Counted from the stretch's first letter, positions 12,438 through 24,375 are shown. The stretch: DNA of 64,000 bases from Adineta ricciae (GCA_905250025.1 CAJNOJ010000009.1:496001-560000), one strand, 5' to 3'. The notes: generated by a model from the sequence alone, not told the origin. Program-made: numbers and translations.

Positions 12438-13740
12438 TGTTATTGTGACGATTTACGAACTAGTTGTTATTTTATAGTAAAAGCAAATTCAGAAACAAAG
12501 AATCATCGTGCGCTAAACAAATATATCTGAGTCAGATAATATCGTGGTGTGATAAAATGTTTTCATTTTCTTATCAAACAAAAGAAATCTAACACAGTTT
12601 TATTATTCATGGTGACTTGTTGTTTCAACAGTATACACACGTTTCAAAGAATATAGACTAAGAGATATATAATTGCGCATAGAACGCGAAATACCTAGAT
12701 TAATTCAAACTGTAACCCAATTGATCAGTTATGATAATCTTGTTTTCATGTAATAACAAACGGATTTCACGCAAACGATAGTGTTGAATCAATGCTGATT
12801 CACAATTGAACTTTCGATTTATCTTTAAGTGATTATTGGATTAAGAGTGCTCTTTAGACTCGTATCGAGAATCCCGTTGTTTCACCTATCACATAATAAC
12901 ACTGCCGAATGGTGTAAAGTATTTTTCAAATACCATTTCTTATCTAAAAACTATAGACGAGCAAAAGAAGTCGAATAGATTAACATTTTAAAGTTGATGA
13001 GAGAGAGATGCAATGTGGTCTTAAATAATCAGTTTTTACTCCTTGAACGTCACATCTCTTACACAAAGTACACTGCTTCGTCATTCTGAAACCAATCTTT
13101 CCTACTAAATCACATAAATATATATACAGTACAAAATTCATTCACTTCACATATTATCTATTGTAGAGCCTGAAGATAATCATCGTACGGTGGTAGCTCG
13201 AATGTATAATCATTTTCTCTGATGAATACATGAGAGCGAAAAAGCTTTCAGTCATGTTCTTTTTCATTCCTTATCGAACGCATAGCAATGTATTCATTCC
13301 ATTTAAATCGTCGTATTCTAGACATTCACACTGTGATCGATTTCGTCGTCGCACTTGTACGACTCAGTAGTAATAGAAGTTTATGATTACGTTTCTTTTC
13401 AATGAATCGACAGTGTATTTTTCAAATGACATCGTAACGAACATGAACAACGTCGATTCGCTTTTCAAATAGTAGAAACTTCTATTCATCGTCGCCAATC
13501 GCTCTGTCACGTGTTTCACACTCCAACTATTACATGATTTTATGGGCAGATAGAGAAATGAAGGTAAATTACTATTGGATTACACATCGCCTTCGAACGG
13601 AACTAGTATTCACTTGTCATAAAGTTACGCAATGAAAGATATTCGTGTGAGAATTCACGATCATGCACAGATATCATTTTTCTTACGACTAAAAACATTC
13701 ACTAATGATTAGTCAACCGATTTTTAATAGTTTATTTTAG
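12438..13740. other. Divergent intergenic region, possible 5' exon of the transporter
   Basis: No coding segment is evident in this 1.3 kb between the vWA gene and the SLC33A1-like gene. It ends in TTTATTTTAG immediately before the ATG at 13741, a good 3' splice site. Either a leader exon for the transporter lies here or the site is used for trans-splicing. Confidence 0.4.
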
Positions 13741-15211
13741 ATGTTTGTTACTGCACCAATAGCGAGTATTACTGTCACATTAATTCTCTATCTTTTACAA
13801 GGCGTTGTTCTTGGTTTATCAACTTCCATTCCTGTGTATCTGAAAAGAGCCGGTGCTAGTTGGAAACAGCAAGGTCATTACAGTCTCGCACATTATCCAT
13901 TCAGTATAAAACTAATCTGGGCGCCAGTCATCGATGTTTTCTACATTCAACGTCTCGGACGTCGACAAACATGGCTATTACCTGTACAGGCATGTCTCGG
14001 CGTTGCTTTGATCGCGCTTTCCTTTTATATTGAATCATTTATTGATGGATTGCAAGTTATTCTGTTAACAATATTAGTCTTCATTGTGCTTTTTTTCACT
14101 GCCACTCAAGACATATGCGTGGATGGATGGGCGTTAAATCTTTTTGCTTCAACAAATGTTGTTTGGCAATCAACATCGCAGACTATTGGACAAACGTTTG
14201 GTCGTTTTCTTGGCTCATCATTCTTATTAACATTTCGATCAGCTAATTTTACCAATGAATATATTCGTCAACCATTATCAATTCCTCCTGCTGATACCGG
14301 ATTGTTCACTTTGGCACAATTCGTGCGTTTTTGGGGTATTGCTTTTCTCGTTGTAACATGTATTGTTGCCTTTGTTTATCGACAACGACCATCCAATGAG
14401 AATAATAATGACATTGGTCCAAGATTGAAGTTATTTGAAATATATTTATCAATTCTGAAAATCCTGAGAAAGAAATGTATGTTGGAACTGGCATTCATAC
14501 TGTTGGTTTCTCCTTTTGGTTATGCCGCAACTTACTTCCTGACAAATCTTGCTTTAATTAAGTAAGGCAATATCGATCGATCGTGTTCGACATAAGTTCT
14601 GTGCGTTTTGTGTCTTTAGTAATGGTATGTCTGAGGCAACTCTTGGTCTGATTACAATGCCAATCATATTCGTCAAAATTCTCGTGCCATTAATTCTTTC
14701 TCAAACTCATCGACCTTTGATCTGGTTCACACGATTATATCCACCTCGGTTAATCATTTCAGTGGTCATCGGTGTCTATGTTTTCTTTACTCCTCAGTTA
14801 ATCAAATATCCTCGTGTTTTCTATTCAGTTTTAATTACATTATTCATTATCAACGAAACCATTATCTATTTACAACTTGTTGCTCGAGTTGGTTTTTATG
14901 CACAAGTGAGCGACCCTCGTATTGGTGGAACGTACATGACATTAGTAAGTACACTTGGAAATATTGGACAAACAGTATCGAATAGTGCTGTAACGTACGC
15001 AGCCGATTGGTTACCGAAACAACATTCCTATTCGATTGAAGTTGCCGCTTGTACGATCATTGGTATTATCTTTTTGTTAATGACATGGCGCATGATGCAT
15101 CGATTACAACAAATACCAAGTCATAAATGGTATCTAACGCAGGAAAACGGTAGACCAGTGGAAACGAATACACAGGAATTATTAGCAACGAGAGGAACAG
15201 AGAAAATATAA
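13741..15211 (+). CDS. SLC33A1: Acetyl-CoA transporter (SLC33A1/AT-1 family)
   Basis: Two exons (13741-14561, 14620-15211; 58-bp intron) encode about 470 residues with around a dozen hydrophobic segments. LYLLQGVVLGLSTSIPVYL, PFSIKLIWAPVIDVFYI with following LGRRQTWLLP, and the later TQDICVDGWALNL and QTIGQTFGRFLG are signature stretches of the MFS acetyl-CoA transporter family. The family moves cytosolic acetyl-CoA into the ER/Golgi lumen for lysine and sialic-acid acetylation. The N-terminal cytosolic tail known from vertebrates is missing from this exon; the ATG sits directly behind a splice-acceptor sequence, so a short upstream exon is possible. The C-terminus (HRLQQIPSHKWYLTQENG) is hydrophilic, as expected. 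Confidence 0.88.
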
Positions 15212-15509
15212 TTTATACAGTCTATTGTTATGCTTTTTTGTATATTTTACAGGTAAATTCTAATGATAATTGTTTGATGTAATGCTTAACGATGTGAATA
15301 GATTCTTTCTAATGTTAAACTCATATAACAAATATCTTCTATTTGCTCTGAATCACCTCAATATGATAATTGCTTATGTGATAAGAGGTTAACGTGTGAG
15401 AGATAAATAGATACCTTTTTCATTCTGTCTCTATTCCTTCGAGTACATACATTCATACATTTCCCTAAATTTGCCAGAAACAAGAATTCATTTGAATTTT
15501 GAATAAAAT

Positions 15510-16535
15510 ATGATTGATAATACATTCACCGTATTTCTTTTATCTTATATTTCGATACTGACGATATTCATCGTCAATTTTCGAATTAGTCAACATTATA
15601 ATATACCATATTTGTTTTATTTGACGGTACTTATTAGTTTAATCAGTGTAATTTACATACCATCAGTCTTAGCATCGGAATCAACACATAATTTTCAAAT
15701 TAAACTTTTCGTTGGTGCATTGAATATTCAATTTACGATGAAATTTCTTGAACTAGTATTTTGTTTTTCGTGGGAATATATACGAGAAATGCCATGGAAA
15801 TTTGCATTCATATATTTGAATAGTTTCCCACAAATGCCCGAATCAAAGGAGAAGTTTTCGTTGGCAATGAATCCGATCATACGTCGACAAAATATCCAAC
15901 TGATCCTACGAGGTATCTGTCAATTCATTATTATTCAAATATTTCTCTATTTCATATCATCGGAATGGCTCTCCGCGCCTTCGTCATCATTACCTCCAGT
16001 CATTCGTTATCTTCGACATGGTTTATTTAGCGTTTTACTTTACTTAGCAATTGATGCGATGACTGGTGTTGGATTTGGTACCTACGGTTTTCTATTTAAC
16101 ATTCAAATGAAACCAATCTTTCCAGCATTTCCTTTTGCTTCTACCAGCCTTCGCCAGTTTTGGTCTCGTCGATGGAATCGATTGATTCAAACATCTCTAC
16201 ATCTTCTCTCCTTTGTTATCATTCCAAATCTACTTGCTAGATTTATCTCGTTGAATAATATAGCAAAGAGTTTTCTCGCGTTTACAATATCCGGTTTTAT
16301 ACATGAATATGTTCTGTGGTTTGCAACTGGTATCTGGTCAGGACGATATATGATTTTTTTCTGGATACATTTTCTGCTGATTCTATTGGAAATTCAGATG
16401 AAATTTCCGATGGAACCCAGTACATTCCATGGAAAAGCTCTCGGATGGTTATGGACGGCTGGAATCACGTGGATTACTACACCACTCTTTTTTGATCCAA
16501 TGATCAATTCGACTAACATTACTAATGTAAAATAA
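15510..16535 (+). CDS. Wax-synthase-like membrane-bound O-acyltransferase
   Basis: A single uninterrupted frame of 341 codons encodes a protein with eight or so hydrophobic segments. The segment FPAFPFASTSLRQFWSRRWN matches the LRxFWGRRWN motif of plant and fungal wax synthases (MBOAT_2-type, long-chain-alcohol O-fatty-acyltransferases). Near it FTISGFIHEYVLWF supplies the conserved catalytic His found in SGxxHE of this group. The likely reaction is transfer of an acyl group from acyl-CoA to a long-chain alcohol or similar acceptor in the ER membrane. The lack of introns is unusual here. AATAAA at about 15503, just before the ATG, probably belongs to the upstream transporter; another at about 16551 follows the stop codon. 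Confidence 0.78.
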   Translation: MIDNTFTVFLLSYISILTIFIVNFRISQHYNIPYLFYLTVLISLISVIYIPSVLASESTHNFQIKLFVGALNIQFTMKFLELVFCFSWEYIREMPWKFAFIYLNSFPQMPESKEKFSLAMNPIIRRQNIQLILRGICQFIIIQIFLYFISSEWLSAPSSSLPPVIRYLRHGLFSVLLYLAIDAMTGVGFGTYGFLFNIQMKPIFPAFPFASTSLRQFWSRRWNRLIQTSLHLLSFVIIPNLLARFISLNNIAKSFLAFTISGFIHEYVLWFATGIWSGRYMIFFWIHFLLILLEIQMKFPMEPSTFHGKALGWLWTAGITWITTPLFFDPMINSTNITNVK

Positions 16536-16941
16536 ACCCCGAAGTAATGTGAATAAACGTAGTTTTATGTACTTGTTTTATGTTAAATAGTTAAAAGATT
16601 GAAGCTAGCAGCACTGTGTCAGTTGGTTGATTTTCAGGCGTCCGCCCATACTTTTCTATGTACTTTTCTGATGAGAACGAGAAACATCTGTAAAAGTCGC
16701 CTGTTAGCAAAATATCTTTTCTGATTTGACTTTTATCTGTAAAGAGAACACGAAACATGTATGTTGAAAACGACTGGGTTGTATAAAATTAAAGATGCCT
16801 TGTTTCTCAATAGAAATAGATCTTAACTACTCCTGACTTTTCATCTGTTTCACATTCTCACGCCGTGCCCATTAATCAAAATATATCATGTTATACGAAT
16901 GCGCAGTTGCAGCGTCTGTTCTTAGCCTCAGTTTTTGAGAA
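16536..16941. other. Intergenic, presumptive promoter of the astacin gene
   Basis: Four hundred bases separate the wax-synthase-like stop from the astacin ATG. The stretch holds an AATAAA (about 16551) for the upstream gene. I see no further gene. Confidence 0.4.
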
Positions 16942-17906
16942 ATGTTTCTCCAAATCGGTTTGCTTTTGAGCGGTCTGTTAGTGTCGTATCATGCTAATGT
17001 AATACCGACGCAAGAAGATCGTGAGAATGTTCCTAACTTATTTAACTTACCAGGAATATCAGCTAACAATCGAACTGATATTGAGATAGTAGAAGGTGAT
17101 ATTGCTTTCCCTGCACATGCAGATCGAACAGCATTTATTCAAGCTCCAAAATGGCCTAATGGTATTGTACCGATTGAATTCGACGGAGCATTCACCAACG
17201 ATCAGAAAAATGTGATCATCGGAGCCATGACAACCATCAGTCAGAACACAAATGATTGCATTCGGTTCGTATGGCGTAATAATAATCCAGCTTGGTTGCG
17301 AATTCATTCTGGCCAAGGGTATGGCGCACGCAACTATTCTCTTTTCACGAACAACAAAGTTTTGAAATATCTAGATGTTGGTCACACATGGGAAAAACAG
17401 TTAGCTCTGGAGCACAAGATCTTTCTCTCCAAATCCCTGCCTGTGTTCACCATTCCGTAGCCTTACACGAATTATTACATGCACTTGGTTTTGCTCATGA
17501 ACAGACACGTCCTGATCGCGATACGTACGTGCGTGTTTACTATGAAAATATCCAAGCTGGTTAGAGAAAATCATCATGAGATATATATCCTATATATTTA
17601 AATAATGATTTTTTGACAGGTCATGAACATAATTTCGATAAATTTACTTCGTCACAAGTGAATACATTCAATCAAGCATATGATTATGGTAACAGTTGAA
17701 TGCGAGATGTTGTCTTCAATAGGAAGTATTTGAATCTTTCAGGTTCAATTATGCACTATCGAAATGATGCTTTCTCAACTAATGGTCGCCCTACAATCAG
17801 ACCCATTCTTGCTGGATATGAAAACTGGGAAACTTACATGGGTCGTGGAGATAAGATGAGTGCTCAAGATATTCAAAAGCTCAAAGCTTATTATGGGTGT
17901 TCATAA
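16942..17906 (+). CDS. Secreted astacin-family (M12A) metalloprotease
   Basis: Four exons: 16942-17318, 17375-17559, 17620-17688, 17743-17906, with every junction in phase, giving about 264 residues. Order of parts: signal peptide (MFLQIGLLLSGLLVSYHA); propeptide with VEGDI, matching the FxGD aspartate switch that keeps astacins latent; catalytic domain with HELLHALGFAHE, the HExxHxxGxxHE zinc motif; Met-turn SIMHY; and conserved cysteines around SGQGCWSHMG. The protein ends right after the catalytic domain (AYYGCS), with no EGF, CUB or ShK modules, so it is a minimal astacin acting outside the cell in digestion or matrix turnover. The apparent frame change after residue 125 is explained by the first intron, not by damage. 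AATAAA at about 17943 follows. Confidence 0.92.
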
Positions 17907-18059
17907 AATCAGATTTGACCTGCTTGTAGTTTCCTTGTGAACAATAAACAATCAGAAGAAAAGAACTTTTTTTGTTGTTTTTCTCGTTTTATTTTCAAAG
18001 CAAAAGTAAATCGATGTACAAGTCGGAGAATAGTACAACATTCGAGTATTCAAGTTAAA

Positions 18060-20792
18060 CTAAGTATGAATCGTTGGTGGATGTTGCTGATAATAACCAT
18101 TCGTATTGTTGTTTGCATCATAAAGATATGGTGGCCAGAATCCATTCATTGCACCATAGTCGAAATGCATCGAATTCGATCGAAGGAAATCATTTGCTGG
18201 ATATGATGCTATTGTTGACATCATCGTTGCCGATGACGATGATGACGAGGTGAGAGATGGTGGTGAAGACTGTTCATAGATATTAGGTGATGATTTGATC
18301 ATTGCTTGATTTGTTGTAGTCACGTCAACGTCTTTACTTTCGCATGCGGGTGCTAAAGATTGTGTTGCGTGTAAAGATGAATCATTGTTGTTGGTTGATG
18401 TTGAACTTGTCTCATCATCCGAGTAGACTTCTTCACCATTGCAATTGATACCATTATCATTGGAAGAACGCGTCCGGTTGCCTTGACGATTGGATTTCTT
18501 TTCTTTCGAACGTTTATTCTAATTAAGAGAGAAAAAGCGAAGTTAATGATGAGTAGATTGATAAAGAAGATTTCGTTGAAACTTACTTGAAACCATATTT
18601 TGACCTAGAGAAATGAAAACAAAAATAAAAACGAATTAATTCATTTAATCAAATCTGAACACAAATAACAAAATAGCCATAACTTCTATCTCGCATCACT
18701 CATCGATTTAGTCAAGCATTTCATCTCTACATAGATAGTTTTTTCATGTGTGTATCTCTATCGACTATATTTTGTGTGAAGGGCGTATCGGTCATCATGT
18801 ATTGTCCTTGTCCCATCAATGTACAACGTATATGTATGTATGGGAGGCAAAGGGAGGAGAGATGTCACACATAGATCTTACAATCGAATATACCCGCAGG
18901 GTTCATACTGACCATCACATCAATATGCATCTTTTTACCTGTCCGTATTCTTTCACAATGTGTATTTGTAATAACAGGTTGTCTTGTGAGCATAAAGCGA
19001 GAAGAAAAAAAGGGAACAAAGCATCAATGCGTGCGTGATTTGGATATAAAGAGAAAAATGTCTTTGTATTTAAAAAAGGAACGCCCATTGTACCGTTTCT
19101 TACCTACTGTGATAGATATATAGAGATCACTGAAGTAGTCTTGCGAAAAAATTAAACACGGAAATCTCACTTGATTGATTTTTGTTTTCGTTTTGCTTTT
19201 GAATAGGAGCAAAAAGAAGAAGAAAAACGCATCTAATTGATTTTCAGATAAAGTGTCGAAATGCTTTGACTTCAAAAATCGTCTACACATGAATGAATAC
19301 GATCTTATTTCGTAGTATCCACAGTGGGCGTTGCCGTTTCAGATAAGAACTTTTCTCTCGCTCTTTTTCGGCTTCAAAAATGCCGACCATTTGCCCTCGT
19401 CTTTCGATTGTTCACGCAATGTTGAGCTCCCCGCTGATGCGTCTTTGAATTTCTATATACATACAATTTGAGTTTGCCGATAATGCATCCCGCCTTCTCC
19501 TTCTCTCTCTTTTTCGTCTTATTTGTCGTGACTCGTTTTCTGCAATGCAACTATCAGTACACATCGTTGCGCAAGTTAGTCATAAAATCAATGACATTTT
19601 TCATGTTATTCCTCTTTTTCCCGCACGAAGGACATACATATTTGCCCAAAGATGGACATCATGAATGATGATCTTCAATTCATCATTTTTTTCTACATCG
19701 AAATGTTAAAGGGAAAATAGACAATAAAATATGTCATGCTTAAGGCGATACATGTGACCTTCAACGTGTCAAATCAACAGATATAAAACTCACCTGAGTT
19801 TGTGTTAAAGCAAGCATTGCTGCTAATTCGGCTCGCTCAGGCAATGCTAAATATTGTGTACGATGGAAACGTTTATTGAGTGCTTGTAATTGTAGTGGAT
19901 TGTAAATTGTTCGTGGTTTACGAACTTTCTTGCCCTTAGCAGTCAACTTAGGCAATGGAAGTGCGGATTGTTGCTGTTGTTGTGCGGATGGTGGTGGAAG
20001 ACTTTCGTTAGTGTTGATTGCAGCCAAATTGATCGATTTTTCTATTCAAATATTAAAATGAAAAGATCAAGAACATAAATAATGTCGTGTTTTTCTTCTC
20101 TCGCCGACATTCTGATCAAGCGAGATAAGCAAAAATGCTTCTTTCTCTAAGATCGATGATTATCTATCGATCTTAGACGATAGATCAAGAAATCAATTAA
20201 AAGGGTTTTTCTTTCTTATTTAAGATCGATTGAATTGAATTCGAAAAGATCCTCTCTGTTTCGAACGCGTTCTCATTTTATCTTCTGAGTTAAAATCAAT
20301 CCCAATCATATCTCTTTTCTTCTTCTGTTATCAGTGTTCATACGGATAATACTTTAACACTTCATCGCTGACGATAATTTTCTTTGACACACATTCAGAT
20401 ATGTGCACAGTCGGAAATCATCTTGATTACTTACCTTCTAATGGATTAATGCCACTTTCTTCAGGTGAATAGAACGGTTTTATCGGAGCTGATGGTGATG
20501 ATTGTGGAAGCGAGAGATTATTTGTTGGAACATAGACAGGACTCATCGTTACATTGACATTCATATTCAAACCATGCATAGCAAATGTTGGATAACCAGT
20601 TGGTGATGATTGAAGTTTATCATTTGAAAAATGTGTTGATGAAAACATATGTTGATGTTGATGATAATGAGGTGGTGGTGACGAAGAACTACCAAGATTG
20701 GTTATATTTGAAGACGAAGACGACGTCGAAGGATTATATGGAGGAAAATCCGGATATGGATTATTCGATGGAGAGTAATGGTTTGGAAACAT
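18060..20792 (-). CDS. Dlx: Distal-less (Dlx) homeobox transcription factor
   Basis: Four exons on the minus strand: 20792-20435, 20041-19794, 18604-18587, 18518-18060; about 360 residues. The homeodomain reads [20 protein letters not shown], then [20 protein letters not shown], then [17 protein letters not shown]. This is near-identical to Dlx, including the diagnostic TIYxxLQLQALN and [13 protein letters not shown]. Flanks are Ser/Pro/Gln-rich with a Tyr/Pro-rich N-terminus, as in Dlx activators of appendage and neural patterning. The recognition helix is split over three exons, the middle one only 18 nt (VKIWFQ). I start at MFPNHYSP because the upstream in-frame ATG (20858) runs through a CA-repeat-like leader. 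Introns up to about 1.2 kb are unusually long for this window, as in regulated developmental genes. Confidence 0.92.
18587..18604 (-). other. Dlx: 18-nt microexon inside the homeobox
   Basis: The six codons VKIWFQ are flanked by CTAG on the 5' side and GTAAGT on the 3' side. The neighbouring exons end at TQTQ and begin at NKRSKEKK, all in phase 0. Without this exon the homeodomain would lack most of the DNA-contacting face of helix 3, so it must be constitutively included. Confidence 0.85.
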
Positions 20793-22429
20793 TTCGTTGC
20801 GTGTAACGTTCGTGTGTGTGTGTCTGTTTGTGAGAATGCACAATTTGTCTCTAGTCACAAAATAGTGAGATGGTGGACCATATTTTTTTTCATTTCAAAT
20901 TTTCTCTCTCTCTCTCTCCTTTTCTTTTTCGTTTCTATTGTGATCTCAGTAGGCGGTTGACGTCAATGATTGGTCTAAGCGAGATATGTATAAACGAAAA
21001 GAGAACGAACGAAAAAAGGAACATTGTGAAAAGTTCTCGTTCGCTTTTTTCCTTATTGCTGTTTGAAGAAGATGTCCCCTGTGCCGATGATTGGCGAGAC
21101 AGAAATGAAACGATCCAACAGATATAATTTGACATGCTTGATGGCGTCAAAACAAGGAAAAGATGAACAGGAGCATTGCTCGAGATGACAATTGAACTGT
21201 GTCTTTACCTAAGAGATAACTGTCATCATAGAAAATATCGAGCTCGCACAAGGACGATGAGACTATTCACAATTACAATTCGTGCGATTTTTCCATTTGC
21301 ACTTGGTAGGTGGTTGATGTCTATACATTTATTTGGTTGACAACATTGGTGATGCCGATCGAAATAAAATCTCGTGGAAACTTTCTTTTCATTGACTAAA
21401 AAATCCGACCTATCTAGTTTCTTCAAGTTCATCACCTATCCACAGCATTACATGAATTCGATGATGATAATAGCATCATCAAAATTTCACAGCTTGTTCA
21501 TCATCCACTCAAATCATTCATGCTTTATTGACTTGCTTCCTTATTACATATGCAATACTGATAAATGCCCACTCATCATCGACATATTCCTACATATCAC
21601 TAGCACTTCATTTGCTGTACATGCTAACTGTTCTAGCGTACGTACATGGAAATGTTTAGTGTGCTAAACTTATGTAATAGATCTTCGAAATGGTGTGATT
21701 TCATTCCAGCGAGAGAGAGAGAAACTTCATGTTGTAATGTTCCCATCATTGATCGGAAAGAAAAGTGTTGCATTCCTTTTGCTGTCTTGTAACAATCTAA
21801 TTGAACAAATATCGATTGTATTCATTGAATATACGCATGGTTCATCTTTCTCCTGGTGAGCGCGTGAATGAATCGTGTCGTTAATTTTCCCATAGACTTT
21901 TCTCTCCTTGCCATAGATATATACTTTTAATTCCATATGTATTTACGACTACCGTAAGAAATCCAAGTCTACATAGAACATTCTATTATCTTCTACATAA
22001 TTCGACAATAGAGGTATTTTCGTTTGAGTTCATGTCATTATCGTATGTGTTTATTTATTAATTATGCTACTTGTCCTTGCCTTTATTTGACATACTCAAA
22101 TCGTTCATTCATTTCACACATGGAAATTATCGATAATCATGTTGATGATTTCGATTTATGTGATGATGGTGAGGTTGACGGTGATATGCTTTTCAACTGT
22201 CCATCAGAAATCTAATTCTGTATGACAAACCATGAATATTCAGTTGTCATCGGCGCTTTGAAAACGTGTTTCGATCATACCAGTATGACTTTATTATAAA
22301 AAAAAAGGAAATATCATGAAACAGTGAAAAGAAGAAGAAATATTATTCTTTTTCTTATTTACAACCAAAATAGGCGCACACAAACACACACTCATACATA
22401 CTGTTATTGAATAGCAGAAAATAAAGCAA
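20793..22429. other. Intergenic upstream of Dlx, probable regulatory DNA
   Basis: About 1.6 kb between the Dlx start and the 3' end of the SH3BGR-like gene. It has CT/GA-rich tracts near 20895-20930 and 21715, otherwise mixed AT-rich sequence. Frames here are unsupported. Enhancers of the homeobox gene are expected in this stretch and in its long introns, but I can name no specific site. Confidence 0.35.
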
Positions 22430-22998
22430 TCACCAACCACCGGCACGTCGACGGCCAGTTGGTTTATCAGCTGGTTTCGTATCTTCATCGTCTTTCTTCT
22501 TTTCAGTTTCTTCGGATTTCTTCTCTTCAGTAGTCTCTTCTTTCTTATCCGAATCATCCCAACCGCGTCGGCGTCGAGATGAGGCAGTCGAAGCTTCTTC
22601 TTTCTTCTCTTCAGCTTTCGTTGTCTCCTCTGCTTTCTTATCATCTTCATCCCAACCACGTCGACGTCTCGATGTTGTTGTGGAACTTTCTTCCTTTTTG
22701 TCTTTCTCCTCTTTGTCTTTGTTTTCGTCAGTTTTTGTTGCTTCTTCAGCTTTCTTGTCCTCTTCGTCCCAACCACGGCGTCTTCGGGATGAAGCTGTCG
22801 AAGTTTCCTCTTTTTTCTCTTCAGTTTTCGTTGCTTCTTCAGCTTTCTTGTCCTCCTCATCCCAACCGCGGCGTCTTCGGGATGCGGCTGTCGAAGTCTC
22901 CTCCTTTTTCTCTTCAGTTTTCGTTGTTTCTTCAGCTTTTTTATCTTCTTCATCCCAACCACGACGACGACGTGACGAAGTTGTTTCCGCTTTCTTTT
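22430..22998 (-). repeat. Tandem coding repeat (RRRRGWD unit) in last exon
   Basis: Five consecutive copies of a unit of about 32-42 codons beginning SRRRRGWD. The first two copies are nearly identical (EEDKKAEExTKTEEKKEETS); later ones diverge by insertions (DENKDKEEKDKK). Two further single copies lie in the exons at 23361-23564 and 23060-23221. The array explains the long spurious open frames on both strands here. Confidence 0.85.
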
Positions 22999-24375
22999 CT
23001 GAAAATGATGAAAATCGCCTAAGCAAGTTTGTATTATGTGCCAAAATGTATGTTCATACCTGTTTTCGATTCACTTTCATTTTCCTTTGCATCGGATTTT
23101 TTACGTTCCGACGCTTTATCTTCGCTTTTCGTATCGCTAGCATCGGATTTCTTTCTTGTGGATTTGTCATCTTCTTTATCATCCGTGTCCCAACCACGCG
23201 ATCGACGACTAGGTTTCTTTTCTAAAGCGAAAGATCGATCTAAGTCATAGAGAAACATGTATTCTATTCGACAAACCTGCTGGTTTTGTTTCTTCATCCT
23301 TGGCGGTTTCTGAAAGAGTATATTAATTTAATGAAATACTTCAAAGTCTAATTTTTGTACCTTCATCTGCTGCTTTTGTTGTTTCTGATTTCTTCTCTTC
23401 GTCATCATTTGTATCCCAACCTCGACGTCGTCGACCTGCTGCTGGTTTTTCTTTAGATTCTTCACTAACCGAAGCTTTCTTGGTTTTCGTTTCTTCGGCA
23501 GGTTTTTCCTCTTCTTCGTCTTTTTCTTTTTCAGCCTTCTCTTCTTCCTCTTCTTTCTCTTCTTCTAAAATGAAAACAGTACAGATACAGAAAAATCAAA
23601 CCTGTATGGATTTACCTGCAGGCTTTTCTTCATTATCTTCGTCTTCTTGAGCTTTTTCTTCTTTCTCTTCCTCGTCTTCATCAGGCTTCTCCTCCTTCTC
23701 TCCTTCTTCCTCATCAGCTTTGGTTTCTTCTAAAACCGAAATTATTCATCAGTATTGTAAATCAAACGATTTCTCACCAGTTTCCTCTTCGTTTTCTTCT
23801 TTGACTTTCTCTTCTTCATCACCTTCAGCTTCTTCTATAATACAATCAAAATAAAAATCATCGAAAATAGAAAGCGAGCATTTACCTTTAGTACTTTCAT
23901 CACCTTCTTCCTTGTTTTCCTCATCTTCATCGCCAGTTTTTTCTTCTTTTTCGCCGTCTTCAGTCTCTTCACCTTCTTCGCCTTCTTTCGTCTCACCTTC
24001 TTCATCTTCTTTGTTCTCTTCAGCTTCCTCTTCCTTCGTTTCGTTTTGGCTACTTTTTTCCATGGCATCGAATTCTTCCTGTGTAATTTGCTTCAAAAAC
24101 AGTTGCAATTTTTCATGTTCGATAGCTTGTAGAAAGTCCAGATAATCGCCACAGCATTCGTCTTCTTTAAAAATTTGCGGTAACATAATTTTACCATCTT
24201 CTGTTTTCTTTCCACTTTCAATGACAAAATCTCGGTCTTCTTCGTGCTCTGGCGCAGCGACATCAATTGCTTCGTATTCGTATTTCCATGAGCTTAACAC
24301 TGCAAAGACATGAATTTGTCGTTTACGTATATCACGACGACCGGTTGATGAAATAAAAAAGACACGAAGAACCAT
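22430..24375 (-). CDS. SH3BGR-like thioredoxin-fold protein with Glu-rich linker and RRRRGWD repeats
   Basis: Seven exons: 24375-23886, 23834-23778, 23729-23616, 23564-23361, 23309-23277, 23221-23060, 22998-22430; about 540 residues. The first 100 residues match the SH3BGR/SH3BGRL glutaredoxin-like fold: MVLRVFFISSTGRRDIRKRQ at the start, then LPQIFKEDECCGDYLDFLQA, where the family has LPPQIFNxxxYCGDYxxF. The C-terminus, which in the family is just Glu-rich, is here a long acidic Lys/Glu segment followed by seven RRxRGWD repeats, each starting an acidic stretch like EEDKKAEE, and a final GRRRAGGW. Five repeats lie in the last exon. All introns are phase 1 and the five internal exons are multiples of three. 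The function of the repeats is unknown. Confidence 0.82.

Noticed and set aside
17316..17460. Apparent frameshift in the astacin gene
   Set aside because: A 56-bp intron (17319-17374) with good GT and AG sites restores the frame and joins SGQG to CWSHMG, as in the family.
22294..22962. Long Lys/Arg-rich frame on the minus strand
   Set aside because: It is the alternative frame of the RRRRGWD repeat array; the frame ending at 22430 joins upstream exons in phase and matches SH3BGR.
22579..23250. Long Ser/Phe-rich frames on the plus strand
   Set aside because: Antisense shadow of the same repeat array; translation is a periodic artefact.
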